Shown here: positions 34,809 to 45,675 of the stretch, one piece after another
Layout: each line of letters opens with the position of its first letter
Position numbering within the stretch: position 1 is the first letter of the stretch
Assembly: GCA_903904815.1 (NCBI GenBank)
Contig: CAIVDU010000047.1
Span: 1 to 64,000 of the forward strand
Origin: an uncultured Armatimonadota bacterium
GTDB lineage: Bacteria; Armatimonadota; Fimbriimonadia; Fimbriimonadales; Fimbriimonadaceae
Length of the DNA: 64,000 nucleotides
Reading direction: 5' to 3'
Made by a program: the position numbers and the translations under genes
The notes under the pieces: generated by a model
What the model was told of the DNA's origin: nothing
Databases searched by the model: none
The model's input: the letters and a program-made list of their open reading frames with translations, nothing else

Positions 34809-35834
34809 ATGCCTGGGATCGACTTCACGGACCATCCGCATCGACGCTACAACCCGCTCTCCGATGAGTGGGTCCTCGTCTCCCCTCATCGCACCAAGCG
34901 TCCCTGGCTCGGGCAAAAGGAAACTCTTCCCCCCGATAATCGCCCATCTTATGACCCTACCTGTTATCTCTGCCCTGGGAACGAGCGGACGAGCGGCATT
35001 CGAAATCCGGCCTACGAAAGCACCTACGTGTTCCCAAACGACTTCTCGGCGCTTTTGCCCGGAGGGGCGTCTGAAGACATGCCGGGAACGGGAATCCTCA
35101 AAGCAAAATCGGCAACCGGTGAATGCCGGGTCATCTGCTTCTCCCCTAGGCACGACCTCACGTTGGCCCAAATGGAACCGCAAGACATCCGACGTGTCGT
35201 GGATGTATGGGCCGAGCAGATTTCCGACCTCGGGCGAAAGTACGCCTGGGTCCAGTTGTTCGAAAATAAGGGTTCGGCTATGGGAGCGTCGAACCCTCAT
35301 CCTCATGGTCAGGTGTGGACGGCCGACTATGTGCCGACCTTAGTGGCAAAAGAGGACCAGACCCAAAAGCAGCATTTTGAAGCTCACGGAAAGCCGCTTT
35401 TGCTGGACATTCTGGACGAGGAGATCAAGCAAAAGGATCGCATCGTCGAGCTCACTGAGCACTGGGCGCTGATCGTGCCGTTCTGGGCCGTCTGGCCGTT
35501 CGAGTATCTGCTCGTTCCGCGCCGACACGTGCTGCGACTTCCCGACCTTTCCGACGCTGAAAGAGACGACTTGGCCAAGATCCTTAAGTCGGGCCTGACG
35601 CGTTACGACCAGTTGTTCGAGACCAGCTTCCCCTACTCCATGGGTTGGCATGGCGCGCCCACCGACTCTGAAGACCGGGCTCATTGGCAGCTCCATGCTC
35701 ACTTCTATCCACCGCTGCTGCGCTCGGCGACGGTTCGGAAGTTCATGGTCGGCTTCGAACTGCTCGCCGAAGCTCAACGGGACTTGACGCCAGAAACCGC
35801 TGCCCAACGGCTGCGCGACACCCTGGGAAGTTAG
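34809..35834 (+). CDS. galT: Galactose-1-phosphate uridylyltransferase
   Basis: The Leloir enzyme that swaps UMP between UDP-glucose and galactose-1-phosphate. In the 341-residue protein the active-site motif is NPHPHGQVW (162-170), with H166 the uridylylated His and Q168 conserved. A zinc pair is C52 and C55 (CYLCPG). [17 protein letters not shown] near the N-terminus is a family signature, and [11 protein letters not shown] carries the second zinc/His region. Length is the usual one. No galK or galE is adjacent. Its stop overlaps the convergent gene by four bases. It would use galactose released from polysaccharides. Confidence 0.95.
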   Translation: MPGIDFTDHPHRRYNPLSDEWVLVSPHRTKRPWLGQKETLPPDNRPSYDPTCYLCPGNERTSGIRNPAYESTYVFPNDFSALLPGGASEDMPGTGILKAKSATGECRVICFSPRHDLTLAQMEPQDIRRVVDVWAEQISDLGRKYAWVQLFENKGSAMGASNPHPHGQVWTADYVPTLVAKEDQTQKQHFEAHGKPLLLDILDEEIKQKDRIVELTEHWALIVPFWAVWPFEYLLVPRRHVLRLPDLSDAERDDLAKILKSGLTRYDQLFETSFPYSMGWHGAPTDSEDRAHWQLHAHFYPPLLRSATVRKFMVGFELLAEAQRDLTPETAAQRLRDTLGS

Positions 35835-38371
35835 CCGCGATCGATGTATTCGGTTCGAATCTTGATCACCCGCCTCAAGCTGTGATCTAACACCGAGGCG
35901 AGATCGGATAACTTCACCGCGCGAAAATCCAAGGCTATGGGGGCGGCCGCGTTGAGCACGAGCCCAAGCGTCCGGTACGGAAGGTAGCTGGCATCCTCCT
36001 GGCCATCCGGTCTGAATCGATAGACATCGCCAATCGTGGACTCGTTCGCGGGTATAGGCCAAGCCTGAAATGGCGCGGAAGGGATCGCCCGATCGTTGAT
36101 ACCTTGCCTGACGGGCGAGACCAGGATTCCGGCCGGAAGGTCGCTGGGTAGTGCCTCAAGAAGCGCGTGTGAAGCTTTCTCGAATGCGGTTGAACGAAAC
36201 TGGTCCCACGTTTTGGCGAGATCCTTCAGGGCGGTGCTTGGATCGTCTTGGCCGTCGGCCCACATGGTCGCGTTGTCTGGGAAGAAAGGCTGCTGGATCG
36301 CCGTTCGGAAATTCAGTCGCTGCCCGATCGTATCGATCGGATCCAGCGAGCGTTCCCGCAGAAAGGCGAGACGCTGGTTGACGCTGTAACCAAAATCCGA
36401 GAGTTCTCCGAAGGGCTTCTCAAGATCGGAGTGCTCGTAGTCCACATGCTGCTTCTCGTACCCAAACAGTTGCAAGTCATCAACCACGACGCCGGTCACG
36501 CCGGGCGTCCGTGCTAACTGGGCAAAGCTCGCCCAACGAGAAAAGGTTGAGCCGCCGGTGGGACAGATCGATCGGTATGGCGTCATCGTGTAGGCCGGTT
36601 GCTCTGTGATCCACCGTGTCCACTCCTCCATACTGCGCTCACGATCCAACAACTGATCCCCATGGTCGCCCAGAATCGTGGAGTCCTCGTCATCGGAGCG
36701 GTGATCTTCGGGCAGAGCCCAGGGGCGGATAAGAAGTCTTAGGCTCATGCCCTTCGCCTTGCAAGCATCGATAGCCGCTTTCAAGACATCTGCCCGAGTC
36801 GCCTCCAGCCAGACTTCGTAGAATCCGAATTTGCCGAGTAAATCGATTTGCATCGCCACGGATTCAGCATCACCCGCTTGGATCATTGCTGGACGCCGAG
36901 GCCTTTGTTCACCTGACCGGACCAGCGAATAAGGCGGAGGCGACGCCTTCGGATATTCATAATTCGCTTTGGGTTGTTCGAAGAAAAGAGCAGGGTAGCC
37001 GAGACCGTCGTCCGGGCTTAGGGCTTGACCGTTAGGAAGCACAAACCCGTACTCGAGGTTCGCGTTGATCATCGCTTTGGACGTGTCGATGGGCTGGGTC
37101 TTGTAGACCGTGTTGATGTAGTCGAGAAACTCTTTCACGGCTGGGGTCATGGCCGCTGTTGGAACCATTTCCATACTCAGGATCTTTTCTCGCTTAGCAA
37201 GCTCGGCTGACATCGCATCGTTCGGCGCAAATCGGCCGCCCGAAGGGAAATGGATCTGCGATAAATGACCTCCGTTGCCGATCGCGAGTCGCCATTGAGT
37301 TGTGCGGCGGTTTAGCTCTCGGTGGGCGAGCGCTTCCCATTTCGCGAACTTGAGTTTTCTCCCGCCGATCCCCTCAAGGTCCGAAGTCAGTTCGTAAGCC
37401 GGTCCGACCTTGCGATAGGTTCCGGTCACGGTTAAGGCTATCGCTTGGAGAAGATCGCCCGCGCGGCATGACTGACCCTCGATGGACAGTCCACGATCTG
37501 AGACTCGCAAGTCCGAGTGCAACTCGATTCCGGTGGCGTCCTGCACCTGCTGGAGCGCTTGGTCGATCGTTTCGGAAGACGGCAAAGAGATCTTCGCGTC
37601 GAGGCTTGGAGAATCGTAAGGCAATTGGGAGAGCTTCGACTTGTTTGGCGCCTCCTTTCGGGCCTGACTCCCAAAGGGATTTGGGCCGTAGCCTCGATCT
37701 TTCCACTCAAGCTTGTAGACCGTCTCTCCCGGCCATCCGACTCGCATATTCGTCGACTGCCCGGTGTAGGTGTTCGCCTGGCCGGCAAGATTGACCTGAA
37801 ACGCGAGCCCGCGGCTCAATCTGAGCTTCACTTGAGACAGTTGCGATTCCGGAACCGTGCCCGAGTCGGCATCAGAATACTGAATTCCATCGGCCGCGAC
37901 TTTGACGGCGGTCCAATGCAATGGCTTTGGCAAAATCGATTGCAGGACGAGCCGAGCTTCCCCCTTTAGGTCATTCATCGATAGCCCGTCGGTGGTGACC
38001 ATCGACCATTGGGGATCGTTTAGGAGAGTCATCAGGTACAAGACCTTCGCATAACGCTCGATTCCGTCGTAAAAATTCGGTGGTTCGGAAAATGTGTCGT
38101 CGATCAGCACCATTTCGGTGGGGGCGATGACCGTGACTCCCCCGGCCCGAAAGACCGCCCTATCGAAGTCTTGAAGGACCTTGGCTGGTTGCTTCGAAAT
38201 CACCTTGGTGGGCTCAAGGACGATGCGGGGTCCAGACAAGACGGGGTCCCAGGTGCGCTTCTTCAGGAAGTCGGCGAGATCCGTCTGCCCACGGGCCGGG
38301 CTGACTATGGCGGCGATGATCGAGGCTGAAAAGAGACCATGGCGAAAGAGTGATAGGGCTTTTGGGTTCAT
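35831..38371 (-). CDS. Large secreted protein with an STN-like module and a TIM-barrel-like C-terminus
   Basis: 846 residues with a signal peptide ([20 protein letters not shown]). About 255-330 ([20 protein letters not shown], then [20 protein letters not shown]) looks like the STN/secretin-N module found at the start of secretins and TonB receptors. From about 525 the sequence alternates strands and helices like a glycoside-hydrolase-type barrel: [46 protein letters not shown]. Asp/Glu residues in the last block could be catalytic, but I cannot assign a GH family. Possible roles are surface polysaccharide handling or a structural envelope protein. Confidence 0.5.
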   Translation of the reverse strand: MNPKALSLFRHGLFSASIIAAIVSPARGQTDLADFLKKRTWDPVLSGPRIVLEPTKVISKQPAKVLQDFDRAVFRAGGVTVIAPTEMVLIDDTFSEPPNFYDGIERYAKVLYLMTLLNDPQWSMVTTDGLSMNDLKGEARLVLQSILPKPLHWTAVKVAADGIQYSDADSGTVPESQLSQVKLRLSRGLAFQVNLAGQANTYTGQSTNMRVGWPGETVYKLEWKDRGYGPNPFGSQARKEAPNKSKLSQLPYDSPSLDAKISLPSSETIDQALQQVQDATGIELHSDLRVSDRGLSIEGQSCRAGDLLQAIALTVTGTYRKVGPAYELTSDLEGIGGRKLKFAKWEALAHRELNRRTTQWRLAIGNGGHLSQIHFPSGGRFAPNDAMSAELAKREKILSMEMVPTAAMTPAVKEFLDYINTVYKTQPIDTSKAMINANLEYGFVLPNGQALSPDDGLGYPALFFEQPKANYEYPKASPPPYSLVRSGEQRPRRPAMIQAGDAESVAMQIDLLGKFGFYEVWLEATRADVLKAAIDACKAKGMSLRLLIRPWALPEDHRSDDEDSTILGDHGDQLLDRERSMEEWTRWITEQPAYTMTPYRSICPTGGSTFSRWASFAQLARTPGVTGVVVDDLQLFGYEKQHVDYEHSDLEKPFGELSDFGYSVNQRLAFLRERSLDPIDTIGQRLNFRTAIQQPFFPDNATMWADGQDDPSTALKDLAKTWDQFRSTAFEKASHALLEALPSDLPAGILVSPVRQGINDRAIPSAPFQAWPIPANESTIGDVYRFRPDGQEDASYLPYRTLGLVLNAAAPIALDFRAVKLSDLASVLDHSLRRVIKIRTEYIDRG

Positions 38372-38487
38372 CTTTTCCGCCGGTACCTAACATTCATTCT
38401 ATTCGCGATCCGATTCGATATCTGGGGCGAGACCAATAACCTGGCATTGTTCGATGGGACTCGAACGTAGAATAGAGACAACAGCCT

Positions 38488-39525
38488 ATGCCAAGTTCGC
38501 ATCCTATCCCGCTCTCCGTCCTTGATCTCTCATTCGTTCGTGAGGGCGAAGATGCTGGCCACGCGATTCGGGATAGTCTGGCGTTGGCCCGCCACGTCGA
38601 ACGTTTGGGATACCATCGCTTCTGGCTCGCCGAACACCACAACATGTCCGGAATCGCCAGTGCGGCTACCTCGGTTGTCATCGGGCATATCGCCAATGGC
38701 ACTTCCACGATTCGGGTGGGTTCGGGTGGTGTGATGCTGCCCAACCATTCGCCTTTGGTGATCGCGGAGCAATTTGGCACTCTCGAATCGCTGTTTCCTG
38801 GTCGTATCGATCTCGGCATTGGTCGCGCCCCAGGAACCGACGTTTCTACTTCCAGGGCGTTACGTAGACAGCTTCAGGGATCGGCAGACACGTTTCCCGA
38901 CGACGTCCAGGAGTTGATCTCGTACTTTGAATCTCCTAGAGGGGGACAAACCGTGCACGCGTTCCCTGGGGAAGGCCTCCAGGTGCCGGTCTGGTTGCTC
39001 GGTTCCAGCACGTTCAGTGCCCGCTTGGCGGCGATGCTCGGGCTTCCGTTCGCGTTCGCATCCCACTTTGCGCCTGATCAACTTATGAGCGCGTTGGCGA
39101 TCTATCGTCATGAGTTCCGACCGTCCAAGCACCTCGACCGGCCCTACGCCATGGCGGCGGTGAATGTCTTTGCGGCCGACACCGATCGGGAGGCGACAAG
39201 ACTGTTTACGTCGGCCCAGATGGGATTCCTCAATCTCATCCGAGGCAGGCCGGGCAAACTGAAGCCGCCCGTCGATTCGATTGACGACTGGTGCTCGGTC
39301 GATGAGCGCGCGGCGATCGATCGCACTCTCCGGTACTCATTCGTGGGCCAGCCATCAACAATTCAGCCTCAGCTACAAAGGTTCCTTGAGGAGACTGCGG
39401 TCGATGAACTGATCGTCACCGGTCGCATTTACGATTCCACGGACCGGCATTATTCGTTTGAGCTACTCACAGAAGTCCGAGCATCCCTTGAGTCCAGAGC
39501 CTTGGATTCTGCGGGAATCGCATAA
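38488..39525 (+). CDS. Luciferase-like (LLM class) flavin-dependent oxidoreductase
   Basis: A 345-residue TIM-barrel oxidoreductase. Typical group features are [19 protein letters not shown] at the N-terminus, the block [20 protein letters not shown] (about 42-61) and [20 protein letters not shown], then [16 protein letters not shown]. These match the alkanal monooxygenase-like family that uses FMNH2 or F420, with the cofactor depending on the branch. The true substrate is unknown. It converges with metK, from which a strong terminator separates it. Confidence 0.8.
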   Translation: MPSSHPIPLSVLDLSFVREGEDAGHAIRDSLALARHVERLGYHRFWLAEHHNMSGIASAATSVVIGHIANGTSTIRVGSGGVMLPNHSPLVIAEQFGTLESLFPGRIDLGIGRAPGTDVSTSRALRRQLQGSADTFPDDVQELISYFESPRGGQTVHAFPGEGLQVPVWLLGSSTFSARLAAMLGLPFAFASHFAPDQLMSALAIYRHEFRPSKHLDRPYAMAAVNVFAADTDREATRLFTSAQMGFLNLIRGRPGKLKPPVDSIDDWCSVDERAAIDRTLRYSFVGQPSTIQPQLQRFLEETAVDELIVTGRIYDSTDRHYSFELLTEVRASLESRALDSAGIA

Positions 39526-39578
39526 ACAAAAACGCCCTTCCTCCGGGGCCATGCAATGAGGGCCGGGAGTAAGGGCGT
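39526..39578 (-). terminator. Rho-independent terminator of metK
   Basis: acgccctt (39532-39539) and aagggcgt (39571-39578) pair, extended inward by ctcc/ggag. On the minus strand the stem is followed by TTTTTGTTTAT (down to 39521), a textbook terminator for metK. It overlaps the last codons of the opposite gene. Confidence 0.85.
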
Positions 39579-39583
39579 TAGGG

Positions 39584-40705
39584 TTACTTTAGCTTGTCGG
39601 AGTCGCCGGTGTGCTCCCAGGGGAAGCTCTCATTGCCGAAGTGGCCGTTGCGGGCGGTCGGAAGATACTTGATCTCCTTGAGTCGCAGATGCTTGATGAT
39701 CCCAGCCGGAGTCAGGTCGTAGGCCGCTCGAACGCGCTTGGCGATCTCATCGGGGGAGATCGACTCCGTTCCAAACGTCTCTACATTGACGGCAACCGGT
39801 TCGGCAACGCCGATGGCGTAAGCGAGTTGAACGACTGCGCGCTCGGCTAGTCCAGCCGCCACGATGTTCTTCGCGACATAGCGGGCGATGTAAGCGGCTG
39901 ATCGGTCGACCTTTGTGGGATCTTTGCCGCTGAAGGCGCCACCGCCGTGGGGGGCCATGCCGCCATAGGTGTCGACAATGATCTTTCGGCCAGTCACGCC
40001 GGTGTCACCCTGTGGCCCGCCAATCACAAACGCGCCGGTAGGGTTGATGTGATAGGTGATGGGGTCCTTGACGTAGGCTTGGTAGCCAGCGAGAACGGGG
40101 TCGATAATTCGGGTTCGAACCAGTTCCGCGATACCGCCTTCCATGCGCGGCCCGTGCTGTTGGGACACGACGATCGTGTTGATCTGGATGGGCAGGCCGT
40201 TTTTGTCGTATTCGACGGAGACCTGGCTCTTCATGTCCGGTCGCAGCCCGAGGGTCGGATGCTTTCTCCGAATTGCCGCCGCCTGGCGGGTCAACGCATG
40301 GGCGATGGAGATCGTGAGCGGCATGAGTTCAGGAGTCTCTCGTGTCGCGTATCCGAACATCATGCCCTGATCTCCAGCGCCACCCACGTCAACGCCCTGG
40401 GCGATGTCTCGCGATTGCTCTTGGATCGCCACAAGCACGCCGCAGGTGTTACCGTCGAATCCGAGGTCGGTGTCAGTGTAGCCGGCAAGGTTGACCGTTT
40501 CGCGAACGGTTCTTGCCACATCCACATAGCCGCTGGTCGTTACTTCACCGGCAACCACCGCGACTCCGCGAGTCAGCAATGTTTCGATCGCGACTCGAGC
40601 GTTCTCGTCTTTTTCGAGGAACGCATCAAGAAGAGCATCCGAGATCTGGTCGGCCAGCTTGTCTGGATGTCCTTCGCTCACGCTCTCAGAAGTGTAAATT
40701 CTCAT
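39584..40705 (-). CDS. metK: S-adenosylmethionine synthetase
   Basis: Makes S-adenosylmethionine from methionine and ATP. The 373-residue product has HPDK at 13-16, the adenine/ATP loop [12 protein letters not shown] (109-120) and the phosphate loop [19 protein letters not shown] (254-272), all intact. Length is a little short of the common 380-400 residues, which is usual for some phyla. Regulation by a SAM riboswitch was looked for in the 97 bases before the ATG and not seen. It is transcribed away from the transglutaminase-like gene. Confidence 0.97.
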   Translation of the reverse strand: MRIYTSESVSEGHPDKLADQISDALLDAFLEKDENARVAIETLLTRGVAVVAGEVTTSGYVDVARTVRETVNLAGYTDTDLGFDGNTCGVLVAIQEQSRDIAQGVDVGGAGDQGMMFGYATRETPELMPLTISIAHALTRQAAAIRRKHPTLGLRPDMKSQVSVEYDKNGLPIQINTIVVSQQHGPRMEGGIAELVRTRIIDPVLAGYQAYVKDPITYHINPTGAFVIGGPQGDTGVTGRKIIVDTYGGMAPHGGGAFSGKDPTKVDRSAAYIARYVAKNIVAAGLAERAVVQLAYAIGVAEPVAVNVETFGTESISPDEIAKRVRAAYDLTPAGIIKHLRLKEIKYLPTARNGHFGNESFPWEHTGDSDKLK

Positions 40706-40802
40706 CTTAGGTCCGACCTATAAGGGTACCCCCTCTGAATTTGCATCGACCGCGATTGCTCTAAGACCCACTGTTTCTGCGAGGTGATCGGTAAAATCTC
40801 TC

Positions 40803-41414
40803 ATGCCCTTTCGACTCGACTCGGATATGAACGCCTACCTGAGGCCAACGCCCGAAATCGACTTCGAACATCCTCTCGTCGAATCCGTCGTGATTCAACA
40901 TCGATGGGAATCGCTCTCCGCGGTGGATCGCGCGAGAGCCGCGTTCGAATTCGTTCGCGACGAGATCGACCATTCGGCGGACGTCCAGAGCAAAGTCGTG
41001 ACCCGAACTGCTTCGGAAGTTCTGACCCATCGAGTTGGCATTTGCTACGCGAAGTCCCACCTTCTCGCGGCCTTACTTCGACGGATGGAGATCCCCAGTG
41101 GTATGTGCTACCAACGGCTCACACTCTTAGACGATGCGTCTGGCGGATACGCCATTCATTCTCTTAACGCTGCATATTTCGAGGAGCTAGGGAGGTGGAT
41201 TCGGTTTGATGCGAGGGGAAATAAGCCTGGCGTGGATGCCCGGTTCAGCCTTGATCAGGAACATCTGGCATTTTCAGTTCGGTCGGAATTCGATGAAGTC
41301 GATTACGGAGTCATTCATGCGAGCGCGGCGCCCGAGACACTTCTTCCGCTCCTGTCGTGTAGCGATGCGGAGGACATGTATCTCCACCATCTGCCGTCGT
41401 CGTTGACGTACTGA
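40803..41414 (+). CDS. Transglutaminase-like protein
   Basis: A 203-residue cytoplasmic protein of the transglutaminase-like superfamily. The triad is visible: C81 in VGICYAKSHLLAALLR, H119 in GYAIHSLNAAYF and D136 in WIRFDARGNK. Such short proteins are usually proteases or amidases rather than cross-linkers. No signal peptide. It shares the intergenic region with metK, from which it diverges. Substrate unknown. Confidence 0.8.
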   Translation: MPFRLDSDMNAYLRPTPEIDFEHPLVESVVIQHRWESLSAVDRARAAFEFVRDEIDHSADVQSKVVTRTASEVLTHRVGICYAKSHLLAALLRRMEIPSGMCYQRLTLLDDASGGYAIHSLNAAYFEELGRWIRFDARGNKPGVDARFSLDQEHLAFSVRSEFDEVDYGVIHASAAPETLLPLLSCSDAEDMYLHHLPSSLTY

Positions 41415-41608
41415 TTGGGCTTGGCGAAGTTGGTTCGTCATTTTTGAAGCGTGCGCCGAAACGCTTGGGCCATTTAAGGTCCATACGCGGGGCATTGATC
41501 CGTCATCGGGAGTCGGCGAGGGATAACTTCCTAGTTGACGGACCTCCGAGCAGGAATTCGAGAGTCAGTTGACTAGCAAGAGATTTCCCGCAGGCTCCTA
41601 AGCAAGTC

Positions 41609-41916
41609 GGCAGTTTGCAGTCAGGAAGGGACAGCGAATTTCAAATTCCGAGTTGGCTATAGGACCGCTGCGCACCACGAATCACAGAGTATCGCAAAAG
41701 TCCCGGAGCTCGTAATTGGGACCCTCGCCCGCAGCGAAGCGTACGCGGGAGAGGGAGGGGTGAGGGCCAAATCGAACCTGCGAGCGAAGCGAAGTCCATT
41801 GATTTCGAGCATTCTGAGATGTCGCCGACTTTTGCGATACTCTGATCATTCGCCGCCTACGGGGCTTACATATCTTTGGTTGTAGTGGTCCTATCTACTG
41901 CGGGTTGCAAACTGCC
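41609..41916. repeat. Nested inverted-repeat element (large imperfect palindrome, possibly MITE- or REP-like)
   Basis: Four arm pairs are nested in order: ggcagtttgca (41609-41619) with 41906-41916; ataggaccgct (41659-41669) with 41884-41894, one mismatch; cagagtatcgcaaaagtc (41685-41702) with 41827-41844, 18 bp perfect; and ccctcgcccgc (41722-41732) with 41745-41755, one mismatch. The purine-rich middle (41745-41767) and repeats of gcgaagc are also present. No protein frame is supported in 41415-41921. Confidence 0.65.
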
Positions 41917-41921
41917 AACTC

Positions 41922-43886
41922 TTACATCGGAGGAGGGACGTCATCATTTCCCTTCACCGGTGGCTTGCTGAGTGCCGTCTTCCTGGAGTCTTCAACCTGC
42001 GTCAGGATCGAATCCGGCAATCGATCCCTGGGATCGGCAAGGTCGAGAAATAGCTCAGAGAGTTCCAGATCGAAGGTCTTCTCCCCGGGCATGAGTTTGA
42101 AGTGAAGCGTGTAGGTTCGGAAAATGCCCATTCGAAACCTGCGATTGCCGGGTTCGGGCTGTCCGTTCGATGAGTCTTTAGCAAGGGCTTTTCCGAAAGA
42201 TGTTGCGTCGTAAACGTATGGGGCGGTCGGTTCGGACTGGCTCGATTTCCAGGATGAGAAAACGGGTGTCTCCTTCACCGACATACTCACCATCCCGTCT
42301 TGAAGTCCGTTTGGGAACAACTCAGTGGGGTCCGCTTCTCCAAAGCCCTCGTACCAGTACACTTGCTCGGCGATTCTTTCTTGAGCGGCTGCTGGAAGTG
42401 AAGTTATCCGGAGGGTCGCACCGTTCCGGAGTGCGGTTCTTGCTCCGCCCAAAGAATCCCATAGCCGCAATCCGGTTTCGTCGTTGACGGTGCTTAGGAC
42501 GCTATATCGACCGAATGACGGAAATATCACGCCAAGCGCATTCCCTAGCCAATCAATGAACGGGAACTCATAGGGGTCTTGCCCTGCCCATGTCGCTGCG
42601 TCGTCTAGCGAAAGTCCACCTGCTGCCACCGCACGCTTCAAGATCAATTCGCCAGCCGGGCGAGAGAGCCGCTCGACCGGCCTAAGGGGCCGAACGATCA
42701 TCCATCCGTCGTCTTCGCGATGAACCGAGGTCTTTTCAGAGTCGAAGAACTGCGATGGGGTCAAGTTCGACTTTGTCGACCGATATCTCAGAAAACTCTG
42801 TTCGTCTGGAGTACCAACCAAATTGGCGCCGGAATCCTGAGCTGCCGTAACAAACTCTGTCCCCATAAGGAGGCGCAGTGGCTCGTATTTAGTGGGACTG
42901 CACAGGATGGGCTTCCACTTAGGCATCAGAATCTGAGCACGCGGAGAACGAGCGGTCATGGCGTCAAGTTGTTCCTGGGCTTCCTCTGGAAGCACGATCA
43001 CATGCTCGGATTCCAGCGGTTTAGGAGCTACGAAGGTGTGCCCGCCTGGCTTCTTGAGAATCTCGGTGTCGTTGGCCATTCGAATGTTCTGGGCATCCAC
43101 CTTCTCTCCGCCTGGCCCGAACGCCTCCACTCCGGCCGAAAATGCGCCTCCGTCCTCCCAGCGCTCAAGGATCAACTTGACCCGAGCGACCTTCACGCCA
43201 GGTTTAAAGATCGAAAGCTCATCGCGATAGGCTTGGAGGGCGGATGACGCCCCTACCGGAAGGGACCGCTGCATCGGATTGGGATTCTCCGCCCAAACCG
43301 CGCGTTCTCGGTGCGCCATCTTCATCACTTCCCGCTCGTCGAGCGTCGAAAGTAGCCGGGCGCCTAGTCGCCAACCTGGAAGGTCTTCGACCGAGGAGTC
43401 GAAGACGAACATGCTGGTGAAATCTTCTCGGCGCTCCGCCGCTTTGCGTGCCGCCTCGGCCGCGGCAGCTCGCTTTCGTTGAGAGTCGGCGAACGCGGCA
43501 TCCAAGGCCACCGGCTCGCTCATCAGGCGCTTACGGACGTAGGCTAAGGAACCACGCCACGTCGCCAAATCCTCGGCGTAGAGAGCGTCGAGTCTACGCC
43601 GTTCCGCTTTGGGGTCCCGATGCAGAACCCACGATCGACCTTCTTGGAGCCATTTCCCGTCGAGCGTTGTCGCGATTGCCGTCCTTAGGCGAGCTGGGTC
43701 AGCATCGCTCACCCGCAGAAACATAAGATCGTTCCGAATGTCGGGGGCTGCTGTCAGTTCTCCGGCGCCCGCACTTGACAGGATCTTCAGAGCCTTTTCA
43801 ACTGGGATGGAGGAGAAGTTAGCGGTGACCTTCGAGAATTTCGTGGCTCGGGACAATACAGGGATGATGAGGCTTGAGACGACCAC
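41922..43886 (-). CDS. Hypothetical protein with STN-like N-terminal domain
   Basis: 654 residues with an N-terminal hydrophobic start (MVVSSLIIPVLSRATK) that is too short for a clear signal peptide. Residues about 22-90 (FSSIPVEKALKILSSAGAGE ... DADPARLRTAIATTLDGKW, then SWVLHRD) resemble the STN module also seen in the gene at 35831-38371. A helical Ala/Arg/Glu-rich stretch (about 125-152, KRAAAAEAARKAAERR) follows. The remaining 450 residues, Trp- and Pro-rich, show no family. Exported location is likely but not proved. The gene lies next to the palindromic element, which may serve as its terminator. Confidence 0.5.
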   Translation of the reverse strand: MVVSSLIIPVLSRATKFSKVTANFSSIPVEKALKILSSAGAGELTAAPDIRNDLMFLRVSDADPARLRTAIATTLDGKWLQEGRSWVLHRDPKAERRRLDALYAEDLATWRGSLAYVRKRLMSEPVALDAAFADSQRKRAAAAEAARKAAERREDFTSMFVFDSSVEDLPGWRLGARLLSTLDEREVMKMAHRERAVWAENPNPMQRSLPVGASSALQAYRDELSIFKPGVKVARVKLILERWEDGGAFSAGVEAFGPGGEKVDAQNIRMANDTEILKKPGGHTFVAPKPLESEHVIVLPEEAQEQLDAMTARSPRAQILMPKWKPILCSPTKYEPLRLLMGTEFVTAAQDSGANLVGTPDEQSFLRYRSTKSNLTPSQFFDSEKTSVHREDDGWMIVRPLRPVERLSRPAGELILKRAVAAGGLSLDDAATWAGQDPYEFPFIDWLGNALGVIFPSFGRYSVLSTVNDETGLRLWDSLGGARTALRNGATLRITSLPAAAQERIAEQVYWYEGFGEADPTELFPNGLQDGMVSMSVKETPVFSSWKSSQSEPTAPYVYDATSFGKALAKDSSNGQPEPGNRRFRMGIFRTYTLHFKLMPGEKTFDLELSELFLDLADPRDRLPDSILTQVEDSRKTALSKPPVKGNDDVPPPM

Positions 43887-43962
43887 GCAAGGAACGACTC
43901 ACTATTTCTTGCAAGAGTTCATAAGGTGGGTCAAGTAGTTCAATCGCTGGCCACAATAAGGT

Positions 43963-44283
43963 ATGAAGTCCCCTATTCCCTCACATGCGGAACGAATCGT
44001 TCTGGGGGAATTGGTCGCTTATATCTGGCGCACGGATCTGGGATGGACCATTCTCCAGTGGCCCTATCAGTTCGACTTAGAGAACATCACCCGGAACGGT
44101 CAACCAGGGCACACAATCGATGCCATGGTTCTCTCGGGCGGCCCGGACATGTTCGAAGGCTACTTGATGCGGAACGAAGCGGGGCATATGGACCGTGAGA
44201 CGTTTATTCCGATCGTGGAAACGGGGCTGCGACTGCTTCGAAAGACACACGCCCCGCCTGAACGCATTAAAATAAAGGAGTAG
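43963..44283 (+). CDS. Hypothetical protein
   Basis: A 106-residue soluble protein with the block ERIVLGELVAYIWRTDLGWT, then WPYQFDLENITRNGQPGHTI and GYLMRNEAGHMDRETF. The composition is protein-like and the frame is clean, but no family is recognised. The gene is followed by a lipoprotein gene 32 bases on. The His and Glu residues of GHMDRE suggest nothing specific. Confidence 0.5.
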   Translation: MKSPIPSHAERIVLGELVAYIWRTDLGWTILQWPYQFDLENITRNGQPGHTIDAMVLSGGPDMFEGYLMRNEAGHMDRETFIPIVETGLRLLRKTHAPPERIKIKE

Positions 44284-44315
44284 CGCGACGCATCAGCGAC
44301 AAGAGGCCCCGACGG

Positions 44316-44816
44316 TTGAAGTACCTCTACTCTGCTCTCTTTCTCATCATCGTTTGCGGTTGCAGTCTGCGGACGACGAAGCCCTTGGGAGAATCGGCTC
44401 CTGCGTTTGGAAGCTCTCCTGAATACAGCACCACTGAAGGATTTGTGGTGGGCAAATGGAAGCGCGTCTACGATCTCGCGGCCATGGGTGGCAAGAGTAC
44501 CGACACCTTGTCCCGACTGATGAACAACGGGTCCTCCCGAGAAGTCGACATTCGAAAAGATGGATCGTTCGACATCACGATCGACAAGGACAACGAGGGC
44601 ACTGGCACCTGGGTGGCGGCGGGGGATGGGATTGACCTCGTGATTGTCAGCGTAAACGGCGTTGCGCTGAAGACGATGAAGGAATTCGCGACTCAGCCGG
44701 TAGTGATTCATCTGACGCTCCACGAAGACGGGAAACGTCTTCAGCAAACGATAAAGACGAGGGCGGGTGGACTGGCCTCCTCGCCGATTGAGGCTTGGGA
44801 AAGGGTTTTAGGTTAG
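44316..44816 (+). CDS. Lipoprotein of unknown function
   Basis: A 166-residue protein with a lipobox: MKYLYSALFLIIVCGC, so Cys 16 (or Cys 14) would be lipidated after signal peptidase II cleavage. The start is TTG with AGAGG ten bases upstream. The mature part resembles a small lipocalin-like beta barrel: VVGKWKRVYDL near the N-terminus, then REVDIRKDGSFDITID and GTGTWVAAGDGIDLVIV. The pattern 'GKW...F..DG.....GTW....' occurs in many small stress- or quality-control proteins. Ligand unknown. Confidence 0.6.
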   Translation: MKYLYSALFLIIVCGCSLRTTKPLGESAPAFGSSPEYSTTEGFVVGKWKRVYDLAAMGGKSTDTLSRLMNNGSSREVDIRKDGSFDITIDKDNEGTGTWVAAGDGIDLVIVSVNGVALKTMKEFATQPVVIHLTLHEDGKRLQQTIKTRAGGLASSPIEAWERVLG

Positions 44817-44874
44817 GATAGGAGTCCCAAACCAGATCGAACGCTTGCCCATTACCGGCGTAGACTGCAGTGCG

Positions 44875-45654
44875 ATGCAAAAAGAACCGTGGGATCAGCC
44901 CCATACTGCCGAAGGCCGAGAAGCGCTGATCCGTCTCGCGGCTCAATACGAACAACAGGGCTTGGCCCGCGAACGCGGTATCACGCTCACTCGTTTGGCC
45001 CGAATGCTCAAGTGGGTGGGGTCGGGACGACCGGGCGTCGGGGAGTTCGAGTGGGCAGCCGAACTCGGTCAGCAGGCGGTCGAACTTCTGCGCGGGACCG
45101 ATGATCGACTAGCGCTCGCCGGCGCGCTGAGGGCCGCCGCGCAACCGCTGGTTGAGACTGGGAATCGCGAGCAACTCTTGCGCGAGGCGCTTCTGATTTC
45201 GAAGGAGATCGGTGATCTTTCCGGCGAAGGCTGGGCCTATTTTTCCCTTGCCGTCCCTCCGGCGGAGACAAAGCCTTTACTGGATAGCGCTGCCGCTTGC
45301 TTCGAAGAATGTCAGGATCGACTCGGTTTAGCGAACGTCGCGCAACGGCGGGGAGCGTCTACGCGCGATCCGAAACTGTTCGTGAATGCCGCCGAAACCT
45401 TTACCGAGCTCGGACGACCGCTCGACGCTTATCGTGCCTTCATGATGGCCGGGGTCTTCGCGCACGGTCGGTACAGTGTCGAGCAACGAGAGGCTCTGTT
45501 TCTTCAGGCGCTTGAAGTCGCTCGTTCCTCAGACCTCGTGGCCGAACAGCGGGAGGCGCTCAAGTCTTTGGCCGACCTCATGGAGTTGGCTCGAAGGGAG
45601 GACGACAGAGCGAACTATCGGGCGCAAATGGAAGCTATCCCTTTCGAAAGCTAA
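44875..45654 (+). CDS. TPR-like helical protein, paralogue of 46175-47116
   Basis: ATG 44875 is chosen because the product then aligns with the second copy: MQKEPWDQPHTAEGREAL here and MSQSVWDVPRTEEGLQEV there. The 259-residue product is helical throughout with TPR-type spacing of Ala, Leu and Tyr (AAELGQQAVELLRG, ALLISKEIGDLSGEGWAYFS, AFMMAGVFAHGRYSVEQ). No membrane or catalytic motif. Such repeats bind peptides or partner proteins. The membrane protein between the two copies may be their partner, which is inference from position only. Confidence 0.55.
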   Translation: MQKEPWDQPHTAEGREALIRLAAQYEQQGLARERGITLTRLARMLKWVGSGRPGVGEFEWAAELGQQAVELLRGTDDRLALAGALRAAAQPLVETGNREQLLREALLISKEIGDLSGEGWAYFSLAVPPAETKPLLDSAAACFEECQDRLGLANVAQRRGASTRDPKLFVNAAETFTELGRPLDAYRAFMMAGVFAHGRYSVEQREALFLQALEVARSSDLVAEQREALKSLADLMELARREDDRANYRAQMEAIPFES

Positions 45655-45675
45655 GGCAGACTAGGCGTCGAAGAC

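Noticed and set aside
40706-40802. SAM riboswitch upstream of metK
   Set aside because: 97 bases between the genes show no kink-turn, terminator or other SAM aptamer feature that I could find.
41721-41760. CRISPR or tandem repeat array
   Set aside because: Only a hairpin and purine-rich sequence are present; there are no evenly spaced direct repeats with unique spacers.
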